Source: Pseudoflavonifractor sp.
GTDB taxonomy: Bacteria > Bacteroidota > Bacteroidia > Bacteroidales > Muribaculaceae
NCBI GenBank assembly: GCA_023667145.1
Contig: JAMPAQ010000001.1
Location: forward strand, 1,112,138 to 1,176,137
DNA length: 64,000 bases
Reading direction: 5' to 3'
Below the pieces are notes generated by a model that did not search any database, was not told where the DNA came from, and worked only from the letters and a program-made list of their open reading frames with translations. Position numbers and translations under genes: made by a program. Of this stretch, positions 35,769-44,132 are shown piece after piece; the first letter of the stretch is position 1; every line of letters starts with the position of its first letter.

Positions 35769-37529
35769 TCAGCAGGAGAGGCGCGATGTGACTATGTCGG
35801 CGACCTGCGGGGCCGTCAGGCTGCACTCGTTGAGCAGCGCGTTGACATCATAGTCATTGCGGAATTCCTTGGGCAATCCGAGACATTTCACCTCGACCGA
35901 CGACTCTCCGAGATAAGCGGCCACCTTTTGGCCAAATCCACCATCCACGATGCCGTCCTCCATGGTCACGACGAGCTTATAGTCACGCAGAGAGTCGAGC
36001 GTTGCCGTATCGAGAGCTGAGAGTATCCGTGGATTGATGACTGTCGGAGTGATGCCACGCGCCTTCAACAGGGCAGCAGCCTTCACGGCGGTGTCAAAGA
36101 ATGTTCCGGCACCTATCAGCGCCACCTTACTGCCACGCTCCACCACCTCATACTCAGGTCGCGAATAATCAGTCGGGAACTGACGCGGGGAGGATGTGAC
36201 ACCGCCTCCGGGGGTACGCACGATGACGGGGCGCTCACGCTGCGTCATCGCCCAATCAATCATCGACATATACTCCTCCTTGCAGGTCGGCGCGAGAAAC
36301 GCCAGGTTGGGGATATTGGAGAAAAGCGCTATGTCAAAAAATCCGAGATGCGTCTCATCGGGGATGCCATAGATACCACCATAAAACAAGACAAACACCG
36401 ACGGCTGGCAATTGATTGCCACATCCTGACTCATCTGGTCGTAGGCACGTTGCAGGAATGAGCCGACGACACCCATTACCGGGACTGCCCCACCCTTGCT
36501 GAGGCCCGCCGTCATGCTGACCGCCTGCTGCTCGGCGATACCTACGTCGATAAACCGGCGACCCGCAGCCCAACGACGATCGGGAGTGAAGCCTAAGGAG
36601 CCGGGCGTTCCCGCCGTCAGCACGACGAGATTGGGATTGTCGTGCATCCGCTCAAGCATCATTTCGGCAAATATATCTGAATAATCCTCCGTGTTGTCAG
36701 TGACCGCCGGAGCGCCGGTCTTGAGGTCAAACGGACCGGCATAGTGGAATGCCTCCTTGTTGGCCTCGGCCACTGGCAACCCCTCACCTTTCATCGTGTT
36801 TATGTGCACCACAACAGGATGGTCAATATCCTTTACACCCCGGAACGCCTCGATGAGAGACCGCAGGTCGTTACCATATTTCACATAGCGGTAGCTGTAG
36901 CCAAGCGAGCGGAAATAGTTGGGTTCGGCAGTCCCGTTGGTATTGCGCAGCAATCTGAGGTCGGCATAGAGCGCACCGTGATTCTCGGCGATACTCATCT
37001 CGTTGTCATTGACCACGACTATGAAATTGGAACCGAGCGTACAGGCATAGTCGAGACCCTCGAAAGCCTGACCGCCACTGAGCGCACCGTCACCCACAAC
37101 CGCCACCACATTCCCGTGACCGCCAAGCACATCACGTGCCTTGGCAAGCCCCGACGCGAGCGACACGGCTGTCGAGGTATGCCCCACTGAAAACAGGTCA
37201 TACTCGCTCTCACGCGGATTGGTATAGCCCGACACATCGTGATAATGAGCCGGGTCAAGGAATGCCCCAATACGTCCGGTAAGCATCTTGTGCACGTAGC
37301 TCTGGTGTGACACGTCAAACACTATCTTGTCCTCAGGGGCATCAAACACATAGTGGAGTGCAATGATAGCCTCAAGCATACCGAGATTGGGACCCACATG
37401 GCCACCTACTGCCGATAGTTTTTTAAGCAATGTTGCCCGCAGTTGGGCGGCGAGGTCTGTCAATGCGACCAGATCCATCCCCTTTATATCCTTGGGTGAA
37501 TGGATGTCGCGGAGGTTTATGTCAGGCAT
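35769..37529 (-). CDS. Short 1-deoxy-D-xylulose-5-phosphate synthase-like enzyme
   Basis: This 586-residue TPP enzyme has the DXS order: transketolase N-domain with FDVSHQSYVHKMLTGR, the TPP/Mg motif GDGALSGG...NDNEMSIAEN, the pyrimidine domain with AEQQAV and FLQRAYDQ, and a C-domain. It differs from canonical DXS: it is about 40–50 residues shorter, AEQHAV is AEQQAV, and the usual G-A-D-G-x-T-H-H/Q-G loop reads GIPDETHLG. It could be a true but divergent DXS or a paralogue acting on other acyl/aldehyde substrates. No isoprenoid genes are nearby. Confidence 0.72.
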   Translation of the reverse strand: MPDINLRDIHSPKDIKGMDLVALTDLAAQLRATLLKKLSAVGGHVGPNLGMLEAIIALHYVFDAPEDKIVFDVSHQSYVHKMLTGRIGAFLDPAHYHDVSGYTNPRESEYDLFSVGHTSTAVSLASGLAKARDVLGGHGNVVAVVGDGALSGGQAFEGLDYACTLGSNFIVVVNDNEMSIAENHGALYADLRLLRNTNGTAEPNYFRSLGYSYRYVKYGNDLRSLIEAFRGVKDIDHPVVVHINTMKGEGLPVAEANKEAFHYAGPFDLKTGAPAVTDNTEDYSDIFAEMMLERMHDNPNLVVLTAGTPGSLGFTPDRRWAAGRRFIDVGIAEQQAVSMTAGLSKGGAVPVMGVVGSFLQRAYDQMSQDVAINCQPSVFVLFYGGIYGIPDETHLGFFDIALFSNIPNLAFLAPTCKEEYMSMIDWAMTQRERPVIVRTPGGGVTSSPRQFPTDYSRPEYEVVERGSKVALIGAGTFFDTAVKAAALLKARGITPTVINPRILSALDTATLDSLRDYKLVVTMEDGIVDGGFGQKVAAYLGESSVEVKCLGLPKEFRNDYDVNALLNECSLTAPQVADIVTSRLSC

Positions 37530-37633
37530 AACAAGTGTATTTATTGGTTAGACAATTATATAACAACCAGCCATCGGTTTTGACGATGACTGGACTATAA
37601 AAGGTATTTAATCGCTACTGTGGACAGCTATTG

Positions 37634-39097
37634 TCACTCCTGTGATGCCGGTGACTGGCCGTTGCTCGCATCGTTGCGGGGCGCTTTACCCGAACCGCCG
37701 CGACGGCCACGGTTCCATCGGCGCTGACGCGACTTCTTTGCCGGCTTCTCTCCCTGCTCCGCTGCCGATACCGGGGTCGATGTCCGGGTGCGGTCTCCTC
37801 CATCATTGGCCGACTGCTGTCCCTCTCCCTTTGAGGTCGGCCTGGGCTTACGATTCCTGTCGTCACGTCTGCAACCATTGCCGTCGCGGGACCGTCCCTC
37901 CCCGCCATGACGCTGCCGTGAGTTCCGGCCACCCTTGCCGTCACGCTGTGACTCCGTGGCGTTGCCCCCAAGCTCCTCGGGTACATCCCGGCGCGGAACA
38001 GTCATCTCAATCAACCGCTCTATCTTGGCAAAGTTTCCACGGTCACGCCCGCTGACAAATGTCGTTGCGGCTCCCGAACTGGCGGCACGGGCCGTGCGGC
38101 CTATACGGTGTACATAGTCCTCGGCATCGCGGGGCACGTCATAGTTGACCACCAGCGTTATATCGTCAATGTCAATACCTCGCGCCACTATGTCGGTGGC
38201 GAGCAATGCCCCTATGCGGTTGGCCTTGAAGTCGAGCATCACCTGCTCACGCACTGACTGGTCGAGATCCGAGTGCATCTCGCCGACATTAAACTTACGC
38301 CGGCGCAATTCGCGGGTCAGCTCCTTGATTTTCTGCTTTGACGATGAGAATACGATGACGCGGTGGGGCGGTGTCTGCTTGAACAGGTGGACAAGCAGCT
38401 CAGTCTTCTGGGTCTCGTTGCAGAAGTAGGCCGACTGGTCGATGTTGTCAGCCGGCTTTGATACCGCTATCTTTACCTCCACCGGATCCTTGAGTATCTG
38501 ATTTGCCAGCTTCTTGATTTTAGGAGGCATCGTCGCCGAGAACATGAGGGTCTGGCAATCCTTTGGCAGTGCCGAGTAAATCTGCATTATATCATCAAAA
38601 AATCCCATGTCGAGCATACGGTCTGCCTCGTCGAGTATGAAAAACGACACTTTCGACAGGTCGACATACCCCATGTTCTGATGTGCTATGAGCCGTCCGG
38701 GGGTAGCTATGACGACATCGGCCCCGGTCGTGAGGCCACGCTTCTGTCGTGCAAAGGTCTCGCCATCGGTACCACCGTAAATGGCCACGCTGCTCACCGG
38801 CATGAAGTAGGCAAATCCCTGCATCTGCTGGTCTATCTGCTGCGCCAGCTCACGCGTGGGTGCCATCACGACACAGTTGATCGCATCTTCGGGAAAACCG
38901 CCGTCGGCCAACAGGTCGATGACGGGAAGCAGATATGCCGCTGTCTTGCCCGTACCGGTCTGTGCCACAGCCAACAGGTCGCGTCCCTCAAGCGCTACGG
39001 GAATAGCCTGCTCCTGTATGGGGGTACACTCGCCAAAGTGCATCGCGTCAAGCGCATCGAGCACACTGTCATTATATAAAAGCTCGTCAAATCTCAT
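37634..39097 (-). CDS. DEAD-box RNA helicase (RhlE-like)
   Basis: This 487-residue helicase contains the Q motif (CTPIQEQAIP), AQTGTGKT (motif I), PTRELAQQ (Ia), DEAD (II), SAT (III), and HRIGRTARA (VI). From about residue 370 the tail is low-complexity and rich in Arg, Gly, Asp and Ser, as in RhlE-type helicases that remodel ribosome precursors or structured mRNA. On the minus strand TAATTTTG (plus 39128–39135) is a likely -7 box. It is downstream of, but separated from, the leftward DUF4143 ATPase. Confidence 0.93.
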   Translation of the reverse strand: MRFDELLYNDSVLDALDAMHFGECTPIQEQAIPVALEGRDLLAVAQTGTGKTAAYLLPVIDLLADGGFPEDAINCVVMAPTRELAQQIDQQMQGFAYFMPVSSVAIYGGTDGETFARQKRGLTTGADVVIATPGRLIAHQNMGYVDLSKVSFFILDEADRMLDMGFFDDIMQIYSALPKDCQTLMFSATMPPKIKKLANQILKDPVEVKIAVSKPADNIDQSAYFCNETQKTELLVHLFKQTPPHRVIVFSSSKQKIKELTRELRRRKFNVGEMHSDLDQSVREQVMLDFKANRIGALLATDIVARGIDIDDITLVVNYDVPRDAEDYVHRIGRTARAASSGAATTFVSGRDRGNFAKIERLIEMTVPRRDVPEELGGNATESQRDGKGGRNSRQRHGGEGRSRDGNGCRRDDRNRKPRPTSKGEGQQSANDGGDRTRTSTPVSAAEQGEKPAKKSRQRRWNRGRRGGSGKAPRNDASNGQSPASQE

Positions 39098-39170
39098 CTC
39101 TTATTCTCCTCAATAATTTTCCATCTGCAAAATTACTGAAAAACCGCGATATACCCACCTCCCCCGTGCG

Positions 39171-39203
39171 ACATAATTCCACACGCTGTAATTCTAACGA
39201 ATT
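39171..39203 (-). repeat. 3' element shared by both DUF4143 ATPase genes (copy 1)
   Basis: ACATAATTCC (39171–39180) and TTCTAACGAATT (39192–39203) recur around the 3' end of the second ATPase gene (42653–42682). Here the CTA inside TTCTAACG is the stop codon of the ATPase; in the other copy it is not, so the sequence is kept in different reading frames. Confidence 0.6.
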
Positions 39204-40402
39204 GGCCATTCGTATAGCCACTGCGGGATGTCAACAATGCGTATTCCCTCATAATCGGTTTCCTCATTTCGTGTTCTTGCCAGAAGCATCCTCGGATAGG
39301 CATCGCGGATTTTCAATAAAGGGTCAACCTCTCTTTTGAACGTGTCTTCATTGGAAATATCATCGCTGACTTGGATGTAAAATTTCTCACCGCCCCGCAT
39401 TGCAACAAAATCAATCTCCTTTTGATAAAGTTTGCCTACATATACCTCATATCCCCTGCGAAGCAATTCGACGAATACTACATTTTCCAGCATACGCCCC
39501 CAGTCCATATTCCGCTTACCAAGCACCGCACACCTTATTCCTGTGTCAGCAAGATAATATTTGTTCAGCGATTGTAGGTAGGTTTTTCCTCTTACGTCAT
39601 ACCGTTTTGCCTCGTAGAACAAGAAAGCATTACATAGATAGTCTATGTATGCTCCCACTGTCTTATGGTTGGCATCCTCTCCATTCACAGACAAAGCATT
39701 GCTTATATTTCGTGATGAAGAAATGTTGCTTATACTATCCATCAGATAGCTGCTCACCTGTTTAAGCATAATCGGATTTGCAATCCTGTATTTGTCCACG
39801 AGATCACGTATCAGAATTGTCTCATATACCTCACGGATATATTTCTTCTTGTCAGCGGAACTTGTATATGGATATGCACCCGAAAGGCCGCCTATCTGTA
39901 TATAATCATTAAACGCGCTTTGGATATTATCAGCTGTTATATTATAATAAACACAATATTCCTTGAAACTGAACGGGTAGACATGAATTTCTATATGACG
40001 TCCCGTGAAAAGGGTCGCAAGATCGCTGCTTAACAGGAATGCGTTTGAGCCGGTCAGATAAATATCATATTTTTCTTCGGAATGAAGACTGTTTATAGCC
40101 AATTCAAATCCGTCACACAGCTGTACTTCGTCAATCATCAGATAATTAGGCACGCTTTCCTTATAATTACTCTCAACGAACTCATTAAGAGCATGATATT
40201 CTTTCAGACGCTCAAAACGGAGTTTCGTCAAATCAATTTCTATTATATTAGCTGCAGCATCAATACTTCTTATATAACGCGCAAAAGCACTCATTAACTT
40301 TGACTTTCCAGAGCGCCGGATACCAGTCACGATTTTAATATCGGGAGTATTCATCACCCTCTGTAATTGACAGAGGTACAACTGTCTATATATAAGTTTC
40401 AT
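39194..40402 (-). CDS. AAA ATPase with DUF4143 domain (module 1)
   Basis: This 402-residue protein has an N-terminal AAA_14 ATPase with Walker A GIRRSGKSKLM (about 26–36) and Walker B YLMIDEVQL, and a C-terminal DUF4143 region (about 200–380) that resembles PD-(D/E)XK nucleases (EVYVGKLYQKEIDFVA). Such genes are abundant and scattered in Bacteroidetes; their function is unknown, with defence, toxin–antitoxin or selfish-element roles proposed. The gene is AT-richer than its neighbours. A perfect 15-bp inverted repeat sits 3 nt before the start, next to a consensus promoter. Confidence 0.85.
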   Translation of the reverse strand: MKLIYRQLYLCQLQRVMNTPDIKIVTGIRRSGKSKLMSAFARYIRSIDAAANIIEIDLTKLRFERLKEYHALNEFVESNYKESVPNYLMIDEVQLCDGFELAINSLHSEEKYDIYLTGSNAFLLSSDLATLFTGRHIEIHVYPFSFKEYCVYYNITADNIQSAFNDYIQIGGLSGAYPYTSSADKKKYIREVYETILIRDLVDKYRIANPIMLKQVSSYLMDSISNISSSRNISNALSVNGEDANHKTVGAYIDYLCNAFLFYEAKRYDVRGKTYLQSLNKYYLADTGIRCAVLGKRNMDWGRMLENVVFVELLRRGYEVYVGKLYQKEIDFVAMRGGEKFYIQVSDDISNEDTFKREVDPLLKIRDAYPRMLLARTRNEETDYEGIRIVDIPQWLYEWPIR

Positions 40403-40405
40403 CTT

Positions 40406-40452
40406 GCATCATTTCCCAAACTTAAAATTATTTTGACTTTGGGAAATGATGC
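40406..40452 (-). repeat. Perfect 15-bp inverted repeat in the ATPase 1 leader
   Basis: GCATCATTTCCCAAA (40406–40420) and TTTGGGAAATGATGC (40438–40452) are exactly complementary, with 17 nt between. On the minus strand the pair lies between the -7 box and the start codon, so it is both an operator-like palindrome and a potential 5'-UTR hairpin ending 3 nt before the ATG. Confidence 0.92.
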
Positions 40453-40482
40453 GAAGTTACTCAAAATTGTAGATTTTACAAA
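40452..40482 (-). promoter_or_regulatory. Promoter of ATPase module 1
   Basis: On the minus strand TTTG (plus 40479–40482), a 19-bp spacer and TAACTTCG (plus 40452–40459, one base off TAnnTTTG) point to the ATPase. The first arm of the palindrome begins at the last base of the -7 box. Confidence 0.65.
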
Positions 40483-40533
40483 ACAATTTGAATATACCTC
40501 ATAATCAATCCTGTGGACTATCCCGCCACGAGG

Positions 40534-41220
40534 TCACGAGTTTATGAGCTTGTACCCGATGCCCCTCACGTTAAGGATGTCAAGCTGCGAGTGTGACAGA
40601 TACTTGCGCAGCTTGTAGATAAATCCGTGAAGCCTGTTCAGATTGATGTAATCATCGTTTTGCCATATCCTGTACATCAACGTCCTGGCCTCGACCACCT
40701 CGTTAGGGTGACGGAACAACTCATCGAGTATCACAGCCTCGGTATGGGACAGGTCTCTCCGCTCGCCGTTGATTGTCAATCGCTGAGTGCCGAAGTCAAG
40801 CGTGAAGCCTCCTATCTCAGCGACCGTCTCCTCGACAGAGACACTTCTCCGTCGCAGCAGCGCCTTGATGCGCACGACAAGCTCCGCTATCTGAAACGGC
40901 TTACGTATATAGTCATTGGCCCCTATCCCAAACCCACGGACGACATCATCAAGCGCCGTGCGGGCCGTCAGAAAAAGCACCGGGACATCAGCCGACCTCA
41001 ACCTGATGAGCCTCACCATCTCAAACCCATCCATCCGTGGCATCATCACGTCGGCTACCACGATGTCGGGCTTGGTCTGCTCAAAAACTCTGAGCCCGGC
41101 CTCTCCGTTACCGGCTGTCGTCACCTCAAACCCCTCGCGTGTGAGGGCATCCTCTATGATGAAGGCCAATGTCGAGTCATCCTCGACCAACAGAATACTA
41201 TCTTTTCTCATCGGCGTCAA
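40534..41220 (-). CDS. OmpR-family response regulator
   Basis: This 228-residue protein has a receiver domain (about 8–120) with the acidic pair EDD, the phosphoacceptor Asp in VVADVMMPRMDG and the conserved Lys in IRKPF, followed by a winged-helix DNA-binding domain (about 130–226, ending in NVRGIGYKLI). It starts inside the end of the kinase gene (ATG 41220 or 41211), showing translational coupling. Likely targets include the barrel operon on the other side of ATPase module 2 (inference). Confidence 0.93.
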   Translation of the reverse strand: MTPMRKDSILLVEDDSTLAFIIEDALTREGFEVTTAGNGEAGLRVFEQTKPDIVVADVMMPRMDGFEMVRLIRLRSADVPVLFLTARTALDDVVRGFGIGANDYIRKPFQIAELVVRIKALLRRRSVSVEETVAEIGGFTLDFGTQRLTINGERRDLSHTEAVILDELFRHPNEVVEARTLMYRIWQNDDYINLNRLHGFIYKLRKYLSHSQLDILNVRGIGYKLINS

Positions 41221-42514
41221 AATTAATGGTAAAGGTCGTACCGACTCCCGGTTCGCTCACTACCGCGATTGACCATCCCTGCATATCGACAATCTGCTTG
41301 ACGTAATACAGACCCAGCCCGTATCCTCCGACCTCATACCTGTCACCATCGGTGACGCGGTAGAACTTGTCAAATATGTGTGGCAACTTATCCTTGGCTA
41401 TACCTATCCCCTTGTCAGATACGGCGATACCATTACTGTCTCCCGCGATCCTCACCCACACGGTGTCTCTTGAGTATTTAACAGCATTGTCAAGCAGATT
41501 TGAGAGCAGATTGCCAAAGTGGAGCGCGTCGGTCGACACCACGGCATCATCGTCAACGTCAATCTCGACAGTCATCGGTCGATCCGTCTTCATTTCAATC
41601 ATCCCGGCCACCTCCTCCACAAGCGGCCTGATGGTCACCCGCTCCACATTCAACCGCATTGTCTTAAACCGTTCCATGCTCATCGACAGTATATTCTCAA
41701 TCATGCCGCTGAGAAAACTCAACCGCTGCATGATGATTGACAGCAACCTCCTGTTACGCTTCTCATCACTTTGGTCATAATATCTCAGCATGGAGTCGGC
41801 GGCTGAATACGCGACGGCCACCGGGGTCTTCAGTTCATGCGTCATGTTGTGGGTGAAGTCATCTTTCATCTGCTCTATCGACCTCAGCTTGCCAACCCAG
41901 TGCAGCAGGTACCAGATGAGAAACGACATCAGTATCAATATCGCGGCTGATGTCACGACAATTCCCGCCATCCTGTTAAATATATATCCCGTCAGGGGGC
42001 TTATATATCCTCTCACTGCCGGACTCCCGTCAGAACCATTTACCGACACCTCCCAATACCCTCCGGGATTGACCACCGCACTCACGCTGTCCGCTATGAC
42101 CACCTCCTTGGGGTAGAAACCGGCCGACGACAACTCCCGTCTGTAAATCTGTTCCAACCGACGCGTGTCACGACCGGGCATCTCCGGTGTCATGTCGGCG
42201 ATAAGATGAAAATATCCGCTCATCGTCTGCTCCATATTCTCCAACAGGTTCGGATAGCGGTAGCTGCCATCACTCGCCCTTTCCCCCTCGACCATCAGCG
42301 TGAGACGGATAAAGGAATCATCGCTGCCGTTGCGCGTGTCCCTCATCCTCGATATAATCTCCAATATGTCGGCACGGCGCAGACACTCCGTGACCCCCTG
42401 CATTGTCTGCCGCTCAATGGAGCGATACAGCCCATGCAGGCACACGGCATTGGCTACCACCATCATTGCAATGGCGGCCAACGACAAGACCGTAACAATC
42501 CGAAAACGTTTCAC
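41198..42514 (-). CDS. Sensor histidine kinase
   Basis: This 438-residue inner-membrane kinase has two membrane helices (about 8–28 and 183–205) framing a periplasmic sensor of about 150 residues with no recognised domain. The H-box reads DDFTHNMTHELKTPVAVAY, followed by N-box NLLDNAVKYS, G1 DKGIGIAKDKLPHIF and G2 GYGLGLYYVKQIV. It pairs with the response regulator whose start it overlaps. The upstream region carries one copy of a 37-bp repeat (42557–42593). Confidence 0.93.
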   Translation of the reverse strand: MKRFRIVTVLSLAAIAMMVVANAVCLHGLYRSIERQTMQGVTECLRRADILEIISRMRDTRNGSDDSFIRLTLMVEGERASDGSYRYPNLLENMEQTMSGYFHLIADMTPEMPGRDTRRLEQIYRRELSSAGFYPKEVVIADSVSAVVNPGGYWEVSVNGSDGSPAVRGYISPLTGYIFNRMAGIVVTSAAILILMSFLIWYLLHWVGKLRSIEQMKDDFTHNMTHELKTPVAVAYSAADSMLRYYDQSDEKRNRRLLSIIMQRLSFLSGMIENILSMSMERFKTMRLNVERVTIRPLVEEVAGMIEMKTDRPMTVEIDVDDDAVVSTDALHFGNLLSNLLDNAVKYSRDTVWVRIAGDSNGIAVSDKGIGIAKDKLPHIFDKFYRVTDGDRYEVGGYGLGLYYVKQIVDMQGWSIAVVSEPGVGTTFTINFDADEKR

Positions 42515-42556
42515 GCCACAATATTACACAAAAAATTCCACATCCTCCTCCCCCGC

Positions 42557-42593
42557 TAAGACTAACTAAGACTAAAGAAGTCTCAATTAATGC
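42557..42593 (+). repeat. 37-bp direct repeat, copy 1 (left of ATPase module 2)
   Basis: This near-identical partner of 44042–44078 differs at 4 of 37 positions. It contains the tandem decamer CTAAGACTAA. The two copies bracket the ATPase 2 gene at a start-to-start distance of 1485 bp. It lies about 43–79 nt upstream of the kinase start codon. Confidence 0.85.
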
Positions 42594-42652
42594 TCAATAT
42601 CCCTCCTATTGAATGAATATTATAGTCCGACCTTTGCCAATCCTCTCTTACA

Positions 42653-42682
42653 ACATAATTCCTCTTATAGTTCTAACGAATT
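42653..42682 (-). repeat. 3' element shared by both DUF4143 ATPase genes (copy 2)
   Basis: ACATAATTCC (42653–42662) and TTCTAACGAATT (42671–42682) match copy 1 at 39171–39203, with 8 instead of 11 nt between them. In this gene the second block lies in the coding region (residues S-L-E context) and the stop is at 42665–42667. Confidence 0.6.
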
Positions 42683-43918
42683 TTCTTTGAGCAAGAAATC
42701 ATAGATTGAAATAATAGTTATTCCAAACTCATTGTGAAGCACTGGAGTATATTCCCCAAGTACAATTATTTTCCTGAATGAATCGTCTATATGACGTAAA
42801 GAGGTTTCCTCTTGTCTTACTTTAGCCTCATCAATCATTTTATATGCTGATTGAATATAGTAACGCTTACTACCCTGATTGCAAACAAAATCAACCTCAT
42901 AATACTGTCTCTCCCTGTTGCCCAACTTATCTCTCTCTTGCCGAGGAACTACTCCGACATCGACATTAAACCCTCGTGCCACCAACTCATTATATATCAC
43001 ATTTTCAAGCAGATGAGTGTATTCTATCTGTCTGAAGTTCAACCTTGCATTTCTCAGCCCACAATCAGCGAAATAGTACTTATAAAGCGACTCTATATAA
43101 CGTTTACCTTTGAGGTCGTATCTTGTTACTCTCTCCGCAAGAAACGAATCACATATATAACCCAAATAATTCACAATCGTATTACGGCTTACCCGCTCAT
43201 GCTTAACGCTTACAAACGTATTCGCCAGCTTAGTCGGGTTTGTCAGTCCTCCAATCGATGAAGCAAGAATATTCAGGAGTTCGTCGAGCACCTCGGTATT
43301 CCTTATATTGTAACGCAAAATTATATCACGAGTATAAACCCGTTCAAACAAAGCACTCAATAATTTGGCTTTTTCCTCAGATGTATTCTTTAACACGACC
43401 TGTGGCATACCGCCATAAATCATGTAATCACGCAACGCCTCAGATTTCTCCGAATCCACAGCACTAAGATACTCCTTAAAGGTCAATGGATATAGCCTTA
43501 CTTCATCTCCACGACCAGCAAATTCCGTCCTCACCTGACTCGAAAGAAACCGTGCGTTACTGCCCGTAACGTATACATCCACATTATCCTTATTAAGATA
43601 GCTGTTCAAAACGTCCTCAAATTCAGGCACGTTTTGAATTTCATCTATCATCACATAATGCATTTTATCATCACCAATCCTTGCATCAATATAATCAAGA
43701 AGCACATCCGGGTTCCGCATTGCCTTGTTTCTCCTATCTTCAAGATTTATATTGATGATGTGGCCTTCATCTACACCCTGTTCCCTAAGCCAATTACCAT
43801 AAATCACAGATAACAGAAATGATTTACCACAGCGTCGTATACCGGTCACAATCTTGATCATGCCGTTGTGACGTAATGAAATGAGCTGTCTCAGATATCT
43901 ATCTCGTTTTATAACCAT
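42665..43918 (-). CDS. AAA ATPase with DUF4143 domain (module 2)
   Basis: This 417-residue relative of module 1 has Walker A TGIRRCGKSFLLS (about 25–37), Walker B YVMIDEIQN, SYLNKDNVDVYVTGSNARFL as sensor region, and DUF4143 with a PD-(D/E)XK-like YYEVDFVCNQGSKRYYIQSAY core. It is AT-rich and sits alone between the kinase and the lipoprotein–barrel operon. It is bracketed by 37-bp direct repeats, has nested inverted repeats in its leader, and shares its 3' sequence with module 1. These features suggest insertion as a unit (inference). Confidence 0.86.
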   Translation of the reverse strand: MVIKRDRYLRQLISLRHNGMIKIVTGIRRCGKSFLLSVIYGNWLREQGVDEGHIININLEDRRNKAMRNPDVLLDYIDARIGDDKMHYVMIDEIQNVPEFEDVLNSYLNKDNVDVYVTGSNARFLSSQVRTEFAGRGDEVRLYPLTFKEYLSAVDSEKSEALRDYMIYGGMPQVVLKNTSEEKAKLLSALFERVYTRDIILRYNIRNTEVLDELLNILASSIGGLTNPTKLANTFVSVKHERVSRNTIVNYLGYICDSFLAERVTRYDLKGKRYIESLYKYYFADCGLRNARLNFRQIEYTHLLENVIYNELVARGFNVDVGVVPRQERDKLGNRERQYYEVDFVCNQGSKRYYIQSAYKMIDEAKVRQEETSLRHIDDSFRKIIVLGEYTPVLHNEFGITIISIYDFLLKENSLEL

Positions 43919-43921
43919 ATC

Positions 43922-43968
43922 TGTGACAAAAAATGTGTCTTGTCACAATTTTTGTCAATGCAAAGTTA
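43922..43968 (-). promoter_or_regulatory. Promoter and nested inverted repeats of ATPase module 2
   Basis: On the minus strand TAACTTTG (plus 43961–43968) is a consensus -7 box followed by GCAT. Between it and the start codon lie TGTGACAA (43922–43929) paired with TTGTCACA (43940–43947), and TGACAAAAA (43924–43932) paired with TTTTTGTCA (43949–43957). The arrangement parallels module 1. Confidence 0.6.
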
Positions 43969-44041
43969 AGCCAATATTTCTAATTTCCCAATTCTTCAAA
44001 TCATTATCTGACAAGATTGCATATTACAAAATCACATAAGA

Positions 44042-44078
44042 TAAGACTAACTAAGACTAAAGAAGCCTCAGCTAAGGC
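44042..44078 (+). repeat. 37-bp direct repeat, copy 2 (right of ATPase module 2)
   Basis: This is the partner of 42557–42593 in the same orientation. It lies 55–91 nt upstream of the lipoprotein start and carries the same 10-bp tandem unit, so it could also be a winged-helix response-regulator site. Confidence 0.85.
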
Positions 44079-44132
44079 TACCGAGGCAATATGAGCTGTA
44101 ACTTAGCGCTGCGAAATAATCCACAACAAACT

